From positions 1,488,001 to 1,552,000 of the forward strand of contig NC_016627.1 in the NCBI RefSeq assembly GCF_000237085.1: 64,000 nt of DNA. The letters are read 5' to 3'. Positions 54,402 to 63,011 of the stretch are shown here, piece after piece. Positions within the stretch are counted from its first letter, which is position 1. Each line of letters begins with the position of its first letter. Both the position numbers and the translations under genes were made by a program. Source of the stretch: Acetivibrio clariflavus DSM 19732. Lineage in GTDB: Bacteria > Bacillota > Clostridia > Acetivibrionales > Acetivibrionaceae. Under the pieces are notes generated by a model. The model made no database searches. It was not told the origin of the DNA and was given only the letters and a program-made list of their open reading frames with translations.

Positions 54402-54510
54402 AGCTATACAAAATTTATGAGAAATAAAAAGATATAATTATTTTTGCAAATATAGTAAAGTTAAACTTGTTAAATAAATGTTATAGTTTTTGAGATTTCG
54501 TTTTTATCGA

Positions 54511-54549
54511 GCTCTTCATGACCTTGGTCTTTGAAGAGCAATTTTTATT
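54511..54549 (+). terminator. Hairpin terminator downstream of the SDR gene
   Basis: GCTCTTCA-T-GACC, TT loop, GGTC-T-TTGAAGAGC, then AATTTTTATTT. Confidence 0.75.
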
Positions 54550-54833
54550 TCATGATGTACTTGTTTTTTTTATTTTATGAAGTTCTATGCCTTAATAGGG
54601 GAGTAAAATAATTATTTATCAACTACTTGTTAGTGTAGTGGGAATTATTGACAAAAATGAAGATTCAATATATATCTATAAAATAGAGAACTAAGAAGTA
54701 TTCCTAAGATAAAAGTTAAAAAGAAATCTGAAATCTTTGGATAAAGCAATATTATAACTTTGCAGGAAACTAATTTTTATTGAAATATTTAAAATCAAGT
54801 GATCGAAACAATTATTGAATTTTAAATAAACAG
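54550..54833. other. AT-rich non-coding stretch
   Basis: No open frame, no hairpin of note. With the following 500 bp (to 55355) it makes a gap of about 800 bp whose only visible structure is the two-unit repeat at 54834-54926. Confidence 0.45.
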
Positions 54834-54926
54834 GTTAATCTTAACTATGTGGGATGTAAATAGTGGTGAAATTTATATTCCTTATATTGTTGTTACGTTA
54901 TTCATTAACTATGTGGGATTTTATTT
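54834..54926 (+). CRISPR. Two-unit CRISPR-like relic, no cas genes
   Basis: TTAACTATGTGGGAT occurs at 54841 and again at 54905. With flanks, unit 1 (54834-54861) begins GTTAATC and ends ATGTAAAT; unit 2 (54897-54926) begins GTTATTCA and ends ATTTTATTT. They are separated by a unique 35-nt stretch. A repeat of about 28-30 bp and a spacer of 35 bp are usual for type I-B arrays of clostridia. The second unit has the decay expected of a terminal repeat. With only two units, chance or another origin is possible. Confidence 0.4.
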
Positions 54927-55355
54927 TTTAGTGAAGTAAAACAAGTAAGTATTCTACAATTAATTAGAAATTTAATTGTTCTTTAATCTATTTATGAGTT
55001 GGACTATCTTGCTAGATCAATTCCGCTATAATTGTATATATAAAAAACTAAAAATATAAAATTTTTTCTAACTACATCATAGCTAATATCAATTTTTAAG
55101 GATATCATTTCAGATAATAAAGCAAAAGATTATCTTAAAAGGTGTATTTATATTAATAGCTTGTCTATGAAATATTGAATCGATAATGTCTATTCCATTT
55201 TGATAAGATAAGCTAAAAAACAAATAATTTAATACAAAAGTAGTAATATATAGATATGATAAATATCATTGATGATACTGAAGTGATAAAATAGTCCCTT
55301 TTAATATTCTAATTATTACAAAATAAAAAAATTTCTATACATTTCACCACTAGGC

Positions 55356-55384
55356 TTTACAAAAAAAGAGAGTTATGGTATATT
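55356..55384 (+). promoter_or_regulatory. Sigma-A promoter of the WYL regulator gene
   Basis: TTTACA (55356-55361), a 17-nt spacer and TATATT (55379-55384). Confidence 0.7.
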
Positions 55385-55393
55385 ATACACAGA

Positions 55394-55412
55394 AGGTTAT
55401 AGTAAATATAAC
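55394..55412 (+). promoter_or_regulatory. Palindromic operator next to the WYL gene promoter
   Basis: GGTTATA, GTAAA, TATAACC: a perfect 7-bp inverted repeat just after the expected start site, well placed for autoregulation by the HTH protein encoded next. Confidence 0.6.
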
Positions 55413-55462
55413 CTAAAATGTAATTAGATAACATAAAGTGTTATTTTCTTGGGGGAATCTTC

Positions 55463-56428
55463 ATGAGCCAGGTTGGAAATGCAATTAAAATGTATATCTT
55501 ATTACAGGCCAGAGGCAAAATGAAGTTGAGTGAAATTGCAAAAGCTCTTGAAGTTGACGAAAGACAAGTACGAAGATATCGCGATTGCTTAGAACAAGCA
55601 GGAATATATATTGAAGCTGATAGAGGAAAGTATGGGGGATATAAATTACAGAACGATAATTTAATGTTAGGTCTTAACATTTCTAAACAAGAGCAATATT
55701 CACTTCAACTTGTTGAAAAATATCTTACTGATTCAAATCATATTGCAGCAAAAGACATTTCAAGCCTTTTAGCTAAGATCAATTTAATAAGCTGCAAAAA
55801 AGAAAAAGAGCAAATTGATTTTTGCAATTACATGTCAAAGGAGACTATTTCAAATATTAATTTAGATGTAGAGAGAAAAAAGTTTTTGGATATACATGCT
55901 GCAGTACTTTCAAGAAACAAGATCAAAATGGATTACAATTCTTTAAATTCCGGTAAATATAAAAGAATAGTTCGCCCTTATCATACATTGCAGTATAAAC
56001 AGGATTTATATGTGGTTGGTTTTTGCGAATTGAAGAAAGAGATTCGTGATTTTAAGATTTCCAGAATTGAGGATTATGAAATACTAGATGAGAAATTTCC
56101 TAAAGATGAAAGCTTTGATCCTGAAAAGTTTATGGAGAACTGTTTTGGTATTTATAAAGGAAAGGAATATAATATTAAGCTTAAAATAATGTACCCAATG
56201 TCGCATATTATTAAGGAAAAGATTTGGGTTAAAAACCAAGTCATAACCGAATGTGAGGATAACTCTATAATTTTTAAGGCAAAGATGAGAGGTCTTGAGG
56301 AGATAAAAACCTGGATTTTAGGTATGGGATCTAATGTGATTGTTTTAGAACCTAGTGAAATTATAGAAGAAGTAAAAAATGAAATAAAGGAAATGAAAAA
56401 ATTGTATATGTGCAACGATATGTCCTGA
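55463..56428 (+). CDS. WYL-domain transcriptional regulator
   Basis: 321 residues. An N-terminal winged helix-turn-helix (KLSEIAKALEVDERQVRRYRDCL) is followed by a WYL ligand-binding domain (about residues 135-205; RIVRPYHTLQYKQDLYVVGFC) and a C-terminal WCX-like extension. Such proteins sense nucleic acids or small nucleotides and can activate or repress. GGGGAA precedes the ATG. Before IS110 copy 2 arrived its stop lay about 40 bp from the sigma-factor start, so the two were probably one operon. Confidence 0.9.
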   Translation: MSQVGNAIKMYILLQARGKMKLSEIAKALEVDERQVRRYRDCLEQAGIYIEADRGKYGGYKLQNDNLMLGLNISKQEQYSLQLVEKYLTDSNHIAAKDISSLLAKINLISCKKEKEQIDFCNYMSKETISNINLDVERKKFLDIHAAVLSRNKIKMDYNSLNSGKYKRIVRPYHTLQYKQDLYVVGFCELKKEIRDFKISRIEDYEILDEKFPKDESFDPEKFMENCFGIYKGKEYNIKLKIMYPMSHIIKEKIWVKNQVITECEDNSIIFKAKMRGLEEIKTWILGMGSNVIVLEPSEIIEEVKNEIKEMKKLYMCNDMS

Positions 56429-56625
56429 TTAGGATATAAAATGTAGTTGTGGAAGACCAGCTAATTAAAGTCAAGAGTTTTTAAGAAAAATTTTGAGAAA
56501 TTTTTTTAGGTTCCTGACGTTAATGAAACGCATGACAACAAGACCACCTAAGTGAAGTAGACATAAAATAGCTGGTCTGAAATAGCAAGTTGCTCTTTGA
56601 AAACTGAACATCAAGTACAGTACTA

Positions 56626-57915
56626 TCAAGCTGCTGTATGCTTTGCTGCAAGCATTTGAGCGTGTTCCTGGGGACTGCGTAACTGGTAAGGTTTCCTATC
56701 CCTTAGAACAGCAAAGATGATACAAACAAGCTTACGCATGACAGCTCCCAAAGCTACCTTTTTAGGTTTGCTCCGGCACTTCTGTTGATAAAACTCCAGC
56801 AACACATGATTGCAAGCTGTCTTATCCCGCTTGGAGCGGATATTGGCAAGAGCAATTGTAAAAAGCACCCTACGAAGCAGCCTTGATCCTCGCTTGGACA
56901 TCTTGTTACGTGTGCCGATAAATTCTCCGGACTGCATGACAGAGGGGTCAACGCCGAAATAGGCAACTAATTTGCTTGGCTTTGAGAAGGCAGAAAAGTC
57001 TCCAATCTCCGCAAGAATAGTGGCAGCAGAGAGAAGGCCTATACCTGGCAGGCTCTGCAAAAGCTCAAGCGTCAATGCCAGCATGGGCATATCCTTCGCC
57101 ATATCTTCAGCAATCAGTAGACGAATGGACTTAAGGACTTTCTCCAGGTTTTCTTCCAAGGTTTTGATCATGGAGATATATACGCCCAGCATGGCAACAT
57201 TTGAGGCATTATGAATGCTCAGAGGTGCAAAATCTCTGGCCTTGGAGACCAGAAGCTCATACTTGGCAGTTGACCATTTAAGGCTTTTGCGGGATTTCTT
57301 CTGAATCAGTGAAATCAGCTTGTTCCTGTTAGCCTTAAGAATATGAGCAGGAGTAGGATACTCCTCCAGGACAGCTATAGCAGCCTTTGAGAATATATTG
57401 GAGAAGACATCCTTGAAGTTAAGCATGAGTTGGTCAACAATACCGGTAAGCCTATTTTTGTAAGCAGTAAGCTCATCATTCAGTTTGTAGTACTGGCGGC
57501 ATAAGCTTCTGAGGCACTCAATATTCTCATTGGGGATGTTGGTTGACTTAAGTTCCTGAAATCTATATAGCAGGGCAATTTTCCGGGCATCCACTTTATC
57601 ATTTTTCACTTTTCTGATTCCAATATTTTTGATAGAATCAGTCTGGATGGGGTTTGTAACGGAAACCTCAAATCCAGCTTTACAAAGTGAATGGAAAAGG
57701 ATTTTGTGATAGTGCCCGGTGGATTCCATGACGATGAAAGGCCTTGAATCAAAGTCCTTTTCCGTTTTTTTCAGCAATTCAACGGCTCTTTCAACGTCAG
57801 TACTGGAATCATGGCGAATCTTCATGCGGGCAACTACTTCATTAGATGGAGAAAGAATCGCCATCTCACTGAAGAATTTACCCACATCAATGCCTGCAAT
57901 GGGTCTGAAATTCAT
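56626..57915 (-). CDS. IS110-family transposase (DEDD recombinase), copy 2
   Basis: 429 residues from ATG 57915, with AGGAGG about 9 nt upstream. An extra A relative to copy 1 opens the frame further upstream to 57990, but that extension covers the leader RNA and is not conserved in copy 1. Motifs are as in copy 1: AGIDVGK, VMESTGHYH, KNDKVDARK, LPGIGLLSAATI and PSVMQSGEF. Scattered amino-acid changes (for example S for T and K for N) show the copies have been apart for some time. Intact. Confidence 0.95.
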   Translation of the reverse strand: MNFRPIAGIDVGKFFSEMAILSPSNEVVARMKIRHDSSTDVERAVELLKKTEKDFDSRPFIVMESTGHYHKILFHSLCKAGFEVSVTNPIQTDSIKNIGIRKVKNDKVDARKIALLYRFQELKSTNIPNENIECLRSLCRQYYKLNDELTAYKNRLTGIVDQLMLNFKDVFSNIFSKAAIAVLEEYPTPAHILKANRNKLISLIQKKSRKSLKWSTAKYELLVSKARDFAPLSIHNASNVAMLGVYISMIKTLEENLEKVLKSIRLLIAEDMAKDMPMLALTLELLQSLPGIGLLSAATILAEIGDFSAFSKPSKLVAYFGVDPSVMQSGEFIGTRNKMSKRGSRLLRRVLFTIALANIRSKRDKTACNHVLLEFYQQKCRSKPKKVALGAVMRKLVCIIFAVLRDRKPYQLRSPQEHAQMLAAKHTAA

Positions 57916-57955
57916 TAAAAATGCCTCCTTTTCAAGATAAATGGACTTAAAAGCC

Positions 57956-58132
57956 TCCATTCCTTCCCATGTAAGCAAACAACCTTGCATGTGACACGAG
58001 GAACCAGCTTTAAGCTGGCCTCAACCAGCCAAATCATGTAGACTTACCGGAATGGATAAATACTCTTTCACACGGGTAATCGGCCCGCTAAGGTCCGTCC
58101 CAGGAGGTGATACACACACCTTCCAAGTCCGA
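57956..58132 (-). ncRNA. Candidate IS110 bridge RNA, copy 2
   Basis: The same layout as copy 1: TATAAT (58143-58138), closing stem UCGGA-CU-UGGA with UCCA-U-UCCGG (one G-U replaces G-C), left target guide ACCUCCU (58108-58102) and right target guide GUGAAAG (58071-58065). The loop next to the donor guide differs (UUAAAGCUGG against UCUUUGGCUGG), while the pairing arms CCAGC and GCUGG are kept. The right guide differs from copy 1 at two positions, both of which agree with this copy's own target. Ends approximate. Confidence 0.6.
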
Positions 58133-58329
58133 AGGATATTATACATGATTGTCAAGGTTCAGGCCAACAGGTGCTGGCTAAATGGCTAGGATGTGCAGCC
58201 GGATGATGTGCTTGATGTTTAGAAAAGTATGAAGTTTGAAGTGTTATGTTAACTATGAATTTTAATGGGTCGAACAGTGGCTTCGGTCACTGATTTAATA
58301 CAATATTAATTGTACAAGGAGGAAAGAGG

Positions 58330-58845
58330 ATGGATATTGTCGACTTAGTGGAAAGAGCTAAAAAAGGTGATAAAGAAGCGCTAATACAGCTTATTATGCA
58401 AAAGAAAGAAGAATATTACCGATTAGCTTATGTATATACCGGAAATAAGGAAGATTCTCTCGATGCTTTGCAAGAGATGATAGTCATTCTGTTCGATAAT
58501 ATAAAGAAGCTAAGAGATGCTGATGCCTTTTACAGTTGGAGCAAGACGATTTTGGTTAATGAGTGCAAAAGAATCCTTAGGAAAAGGAAAAGGGAAGTAC
58601 CTGTGGAGGAAAAAGGAGAAGATAGTTATATCGAAAACTATCATGGGAAAGAAATTAGCTATGATATATCTGCATGTCTGAAAAAGCTCAATAGCTATCA
58701 GCAGGAAGCAATTAAACTCAGATATTTTTTGGATATGGACTATGCCACTATAGCAAAAATGACCGGTGCTTCTGAAGGGACAGTAAAATCCAGGATTTTT
58801 AATGGCTTGGCTAAATTGAAAGGATTAATTGGAGGTGAATACTGA
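58330..58845 (+). CDS. ECF-type RNA polymerase sigma factor
   Basis: 171 residues. Region 2 has DALQEMIVILFDNIKKL and AFYSWSKTILVNECKR (2.2-2.4). Region 4 has LDMDYATIAKMTGASEGTVKSRI, the HTH that reads the -35. ATG 58330 is 7 nt from AGGAGG. The next gene encodes its likely membrane anti-sigma factor. IS110 copy 2 ends inside the ribosome-binding site, so transcription now must come from within the element or read through it. Confidence 0.93.
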   Translation: MDIVDLVERAKKGDKEALIQLIMQKKEEYYRLAYVYTGNKEDSLDALQEMIVILFDNIKKLRDADAFYSWSKTILVNECKRILRKRKREVPVEEKGEDSYIENYHGKEISYDISACLKKLNSYQQEAIKLRYFLDMDYATIAKMTGASEGTVKSRIFNGLAKLKGLIGGEY

Positions 58846-60128
58846 TGAATGATTTGGAAAAATTATTAACTTATAAGAGAGAAGAACTACTTAATATCGA
58901 AGTCCCGGAAGAGATGGAAGATTGCTTGAGAAATGCCCTTAATAAAAGAAAAAAACATATACCTAAAAGTGCTATTGCAGCAGCTCTTATTGCAGTTTTA
59001 CTATTTGCCTATAGTTTTGATAGTCTTGCCTATTATGGCAGAAAATTTATTGGGTATGACAATGTTACTTATGGAAGTTTAAAAGAGCTAAATGAGGAAG
59101 GAAAAGGACAGGAAATTAACAAATCATGTGTTTTTAGTAATGGGATTGAGGTAACATTAGATGGGATAATATTTGACGATAATGAATTGGTAGCGTTTTA
59201 CAAAATAAAAAGTACAAAAGAAAAGTTAGATCCTTTAAAATATGATATTTCCATGCACCTATATGGAATCAATCTTATGGGATATCACGCAAAAAGCGGA
59301 CAGAGGGAATTTAGGGATGATTACAATAATATATGTGTTGCTTGGTTTGAGGCACCTGCTTTTTATGAAAAATGGATGAAGCTGAATATTTCGCTGCGTA
59401 TAGATGACACAGTGGAAGAGAGAACGATTAAATTTACTTTGGACAGAAATAAAGCTATGAAAAAGACAGTTGAGAAAAAGCTTGACGCTAAGGTTAAGCT
59501 AGGCGATTATGAGGTTTATTTTGACAAATTAACAGCATCTTCATTGAGTACTTATATAAAAGGAAAAGTAAAAGTTTCGGCCGATAATGCAAAGGGTGCT
59601 CTTGAAAGAGATATTATATCTGAGTATGAACGCGGTTTACAATTTATTGATTTTGATATTGTAACCGACAAGGGAGAAAAAGTTAATCTTAACAATAGAA
59701 GTACTGAAAATTCAGGAAATGAAATAAGATTTGTCAAAAGCGGAGACGCTTTACCAAAGGAATTCAATACATTGGAGATTAAGAATATAAGATTTGAGAA
59801 TTATAAGATTATAGATAAATCTTTTGATGTATCGGTTGAAACAAAAAATCTCAAAGTAGATGATGAGGTTATTGTAAAGGAAATTTACTATGAAGGTGAT
59901 GAGACTTGTATTGTTGTTTCCAGCAGAGATATACCTATTATGCAAGTGAATGTCGGTGATGATACAGGAATATTGAACTACGATCAATACAAAAATGATG
60001 TTGAAAATGAAAAAACTGTTGAAAGAACGTTTCGCTTTGCCGGCAAACCAAAAGAGATTAAGTTGCAATTTAAAGGTATGGTCAATTATATATATACTGA
60101 TGAAACAATAAGTATTCCTGTTGATTAA
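58845..60128 (+). CDS. Membrane-anchored anti-sigma factor-like protein (DUF4179 type)
   Basis: 427 residues. About 45 cytoplasmic residues lead into one transmembrane helix (SAIAAALIAVLLFAYSF), followed by a large extracellular beta-rich domain of the kind often paired with ECF sigma factors. The start overlaps the sigma stop (TGATG), with GGAGGTG inside the sigma gene, so the two are translationally coupled. It presumably binds and holds the sigma factor until an envelope signal arrives. The signal is unknown. Confidence 0.85.
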   Translation: MNDLEKLLTYKREELLNIEVPEEMEDCLRNALNKRKKHIPKSAIAAALIAVLLFAYSFDSLAYYGRKFIGYDNVTYGSLKELNEEGKGQEINKSCVFSNGIEVTLDGIIFDDNELVAFYKIKSTKEKLDPLKYDISMHLYGINLMGYHAKSGQREFRDDYNNICVAWFEAPAFYEKWMKLNISLRIDDTVEERTIKFTLDRNKAMKKTVEKKLDAKVKLGDYEVYFDKLTASSLSTYIKGKVKVSADNAKGALERDIISEYERGLQFIDFDIVTDKGEKVNLNNRSTENSGNEIRFVKSGDALPKEFNTLEIKNIRFENYKIIDKSFDVSVETKNLKVDDEVIVKEIYYEGDETCIVVSSRDIPIMQVNVGDDTGILNYDQYKNDVENEKTVERTFRFAGKPKEIKLQFKGMVNYIYTDETISIPVD

Positions 60129-60198
60129 GTTGATACTAAGCGATTGTATCAAATCCAAATAATAAAAATTTAACATAATTACACTCTATACTCACAAC

Positions 60199-60330
60199 AT
60201 CTGTTTTAGTGTCAAAGGGCGGAAATGTTCAGATCTTGTAATGAAGTCCTTTGACAACTAAAACGGCAGATCCCCATCCTCCAAATCCACTTCAAAATCT
60301 ACTCCTTTTAAACCAAGTTTAATTGTAAAA
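60199..60330 (-). other. Relic of a mobile element or gene end with a long inverted repeat
   Basis: ATCTGTTTTAGTGTCAAAGG (60199-60218) is an imperfect inverted match to CCTTTGACAACTAAAACGG with CAGAT (about 60251-60274), around a 32-nt loop. On the minus strand an open frame ends just there with LGLKGVDFEVDLEDGDLPF and a stop, which looks like a real protein C-terminus. Upstream of it the frame is lost. It may be the tail of a transposase and its terminal repeat. Confidence 0.4.
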
Positions 60331-60423
60331 ATACTTCTATAAAAAATAGTTCTATAAAAGCACAAAATATGCTAAGCTTTTGATATAACACAAAAAGAGA
60401 AATATACTCTAGGAGGATTAACA

Positions 60424-61263
60424 TTGAAAAATAAAGTTTTATATATTTCAGACCTTGATGGTACATTGCTTATGAGCAACAGGGAATTAAGCAATTATTC
60501 AAAAGAAACTCTAAATAAATTAATGGACAAAGGTGTGAATTTTTCCGTTGCCACGGCAAGGTCTTTGGCTACCGCTGTAAAAATTATAGAAGATCTTAAC
60601 ATTAAGGTTCCTGTAGTATTGATGAATGGTGTTGTAATATATGATATTGCCGAAAGAAAATATGTAAAATTAGAGACTATTCCTACCGAAGCAGTCAAAG
60701 AGATAATAGATATAACGAAAAAACATAATATTACCGGTTTTATGTATGCCATTTGCAATAATGAACAGATAACCTATTATGAAGATTTATGTACAAAATA
60801 CTTAAAAAATTTTCATGACGAACGTGTATTAAAATATGGAAAGCCTTTTGAAAAAGTATCAAGCTTTCATGATAAAGCCTGCGACAACAATATTATATAT
60901 TTTTCCTTTATGGATCTACATGAAAAATTATATTTGATGTTTGAAGAACTGAAAAAGAATCCCGAAATAGAAGTGGTTTTGTATAAAGATGTTTATAATG
61001 AGAACGTATGGTTTTTGGAGATACACAGCAAATATGCTTCAAAGTATAATTCAGTAAAATTTCTACGTGAGCAATTGGGTTACGATAAGGTTATCGGTTT
61101 TGGCGATAACTTGAACGATTTGCCGCTGCTTAGAGCATGTGATGAGTTTTATGCCGTAGCAAATGCCGTGGATGAACTTAAGGAAAAGGCTAATGGCGTA
61201 ATTGATGACAATAATTCCGACGGTGTTGCAAAGTATATATTTAAAAGGGAATGGAACTGGTAA
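60424..61263 (+). CDS. Cof-type HAD hydrolase
   Basis: 279 residues, starting at TTG 60424, 7 nt after AGGAGG; no ATG is near. HAD motifs: I SDLDGTLL, II ATARS, III a Lys in the SKYASK region, and IV GFGDNLNDLPLL, with a C2-type cap between II and III, as in the Cof/YkrA family of sugar-phosphate or flavin-phosphate phosphatases. Substrate unknown. It is distinct from the truncated HAD gene at the window start, although they share the GN(S/L)xxDL motif. Confidence 0.92.
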   Translation: MKNKVLYISDLDGTLLMSNRELSNYSKETLNKLMDKGVNFSVATARSLATAVKIIEDLNIKVPVVLMNGVVIYDIAERKYVKLETIPTEAVKEIIDITKKHNITGFMYAICNNEQITYYEDLCTKYLKNFHDERVLKYGKPFEKVSSFHDKACDNNIIYFSFMDLHEKLYLMFEELKKNPEIEVVLYKDVYNENVWFLEIHSKYASKYNSVKFLREQLGYDKVIGFGDNLNDLPLLRACDEFYAVANAVDELKEKANGVIDDNNSDGVAKYIFKREWNW

Positions 61264-61396
61264 AGAATTAACATGTAAGTTTTAAGTCAAAAACCGGTGA
61301 GTGCCGATTGCATCGGATTATAGTTTAGTTAAAATAATTCGGATCAATTGTTTACTTTTAGCTTATGTGATAATATTATATTCTGGGGTGATTAAA

Positions 61397-61984
61397 ATGT
61401 TAATAGTAGCCTTAAACGGCAGTCCAAATAAAAATGGAAATACAAAATTTTTACTAAACCTTGTTCTCGATAAACTTAAAGATATGGGAGCCGAAACGGC
61501 TGTAATTGAAATACCGGAAGTTTTAAAATCAGCAAAGCACAGTTTTTGTGTTGTTTGCAGCAATCCATGTTCCGGTGTATGCTATAAGGACACAGCTCTT
61601 GAAGAAGCTTATGAACTTATGAGGAAAGCTGACGGATTGATATTTGGCAGTCCATCCTATTTTGGAACAATAACGGGTCAAATGAAAGCTTTCTTTGATA
61701 AAACCAGAAAACTTAGAGGAGAAAAAGCTTTTTACAACAAAATTGCAGCTGGTGTTACTGTGGGTGCATCAAAGTATGGAGGACAAGAAACTACTCTGAA
61801 AGCTCTTCACGATATTATGCTGGTTCATGGAATGACCATTGTTGGTGACGGATATATTGAAGACGATTGCGGTCATCATGGTGTATCTGCTGAAAGGCCG
61901 GCTGAAAATGATGAGTTTGCACAGAAACGTGCTTTAATTTTGGCTAAGCGAATTTTTGATGCCTGTAAGGTTAATTCCAAATGA
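61397..61984 (+). CDS. NAD(P)H-dependent FMN reductase / flavodoxin-like protein
   Basis: 195 residues with the flavodoxin-like fold. ALNGSPNKNGNTKFLL is the FMN phosphate loop, and FGSPSYFGTITGQMKAFFDK the isoalloxazine contact. Cys residues in FCVVCSNPCSGVC resemble those of iron-sulfur flavoproteins, which bind a [4Fe-4S] cluster, though the spacing is not a clear match. ATG 61397 follows GGGGTG; the frame extends to 61301 without a site. Confidence 0.88.
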   Translation: MLIVALNGSPNKNGNTKFLLNLVLDKLKDMGAETAVIEIPEVLKSAKHSFCVVCSNPCSGVCYKDTALEEAYELMRKADGLIFGSPSYFGTITGQMKAFFDKTRKLRGEKAFYNKIAAGVTVGASKYGGQETTLKALHDIMLVHGMTIVGDGYIEDDCGHHGVSAERPAENDEFAQKRALILAKRIFDACKVNSK

Positions 61985-62012
61985 TTATTTCAACAATTAA
62001 ATCAAAAATTAG

Positions 62013-62056
62013 AAATTTAATTTTATGGTTTACCGGCCATAAAATTAAATTTTTTT
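62013..62056 (+). terminator. Terminator after the FMN reductase gene
   Basis: AAATTTAATTTTATGG, 8-nt loop, CCATAAAATTAAATTT, then TTTT: a perfect 16-bp stem. Confidence 0.9.
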
Positions 62057-62328
62057 GGGCAGTTTTTTTATGTGACTGTATATTATATAGCCGGCTGGAA
62101 AAATAAAAAAATTACTGTAACTATATTTTTTTATTTTGAAAGTGATATAATTAAAATTAATACTTACAATGTAATGTGCTTTTCAACATTATAAGAATTT
62201 AAATTGCAGGATTTAACATTTTTGCAGAATGATTGGATAAATCAAAAGATAAAGTTATTTCTGTCGGTTAAGCTCGTATTTACAAGGATTAATTTGGTTT
62301 ATATATAATGAATAAGAAGGAGAAGCAA
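62057..62328. other. AT-rich intergenic region
   Basis: No gene or clear promoter seen. Confidence 0.4.
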
Positions 62329-62997
62329 ATGTCAAAGGAAAGAATAAGTATATTTGCAGGGCACTTTGGAAGCGGAAAAACTGAAGTGGCTGTGAACTTT
62401 GCATTAAATGCTGCAAGTAAATCGAAAAAGGTTGCAATTGTTGATTTGGATATAGTAAATCCATATTTCCGTACTGCAGATGCAAAGATTGAATTGGAGA
62501 AAATGGGCATTTGGGTAATTACGCCGGTATATGCCAACACCAATGTGGATGTTCCGGCTCTTCCACCGGAAATGAACTCTTTATTTGAAAAAAAAGAGTA
62601 TGATGTTATTATCGACGTGGGCGGAGATGACCTTGGGGCTAAAGTACTTGCAAGATTTAAGGACGAGTTCTTAAATGAAGGATACTGCTTGTATTTTGTT
62701 GTCAATACAAAACGCCCTATGACTGATACCGAGGCTAAAATAGAGCAAATGATTTATGAAATAGAAAGCTCATGTGGACTGAAAGTTACAAAACTTATCA
62801 ATAATACAAATCTATTGGACAATACCGATGTAGATGTTGTAGTTGAGGGACATAGGATTATAGAAAGAGTATCTGACAAACTCGGTATACCGATTGGATT
62901 TGTCAGTGGTTTTACTGATTTGATGGGAGGTATTGAAAAGGAAATTGACGTTGAATTGTTTCCGTTGAAAAAGTTGATAAAACTGCCTTGGAATTAA
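62329..62997 (+). CDS. P-loop ATPase, CobQ/ParA-like
   Basis: 222 residues. A Walker A variant GHFGSGKTEVAVNFAL, then VDLDIVNPYFR and DVGGDDLGAKVL, a pattern of the SIMIBI class (MinD/ParA/CobQ type). ATG 62329 is 6 nt after AAGGAG. It precedes the PilZ and ferredoxin genes by short gaps and is often found next to 2-oxoacid:ferredoxin oxidoreductase genes in clostridia. Its client is unknown. Confidence 0.85.
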   Translation: MSKERISIFAGHFGSGKTEVAVNFALNAASKSKKVAIVDLDIVNPYFRTADAKIELEKMGIWVITPVYANTNVDVPALPPEMNSLFEKKEYDVIIDVGGDDLGAKVLARFKDEFLNEGYCLYFVVNTKRPMTDTEAKIEQMIYEIESSCGLKVTKLINNTNLLDNTDVDVVVEGHRIIERVSDKLGIPIGFVSGFTDLMGGIEKEIDVELFPLKKLIKLPWN

Positions 62998-63011
62998 TGG
63001 AGGTAATATTT

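Larger units (their letters stand above)
56456..58318 (-). mobile_element. IS110-family insertion sequence, copy 2 (1,863 bp)
   Basis: Nearly identical to copy 1, same length and orientation. The core AG (CT on the transposase strand) is at 56454-56455 and 58317-58318. The empty site rebuilt from the flanks is GTTGTGGA-AG-GAGGAAAGAGG, so the element went into the Shine-Dalgarno sequence of the ECF sigma gene. The element's own end supplies ...ACA-AG, which keeps AGGAGG intact 7 nt before the ATG. The sigma gene is thus cut from its upstream promoter but keeps its ribosome-binding site. Confidence 0.93.

Noticed and set aside
57916-57990. N-terminal extension of transposase copy 2 (25 extra residues from 57990)
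   Set aside because: It exists only because of one extra A compared with copy 1, overlaps the leader RNA, and ignores the AGGAGG before 57915.
60380-60408. Promoter TTGATA-17-TATACT before the Cof-type HAD gene
   Set aside because: The predicted start site would fall inside the AGGAGG ribosome-binding site, leaving no usable SD; kept out of the features.
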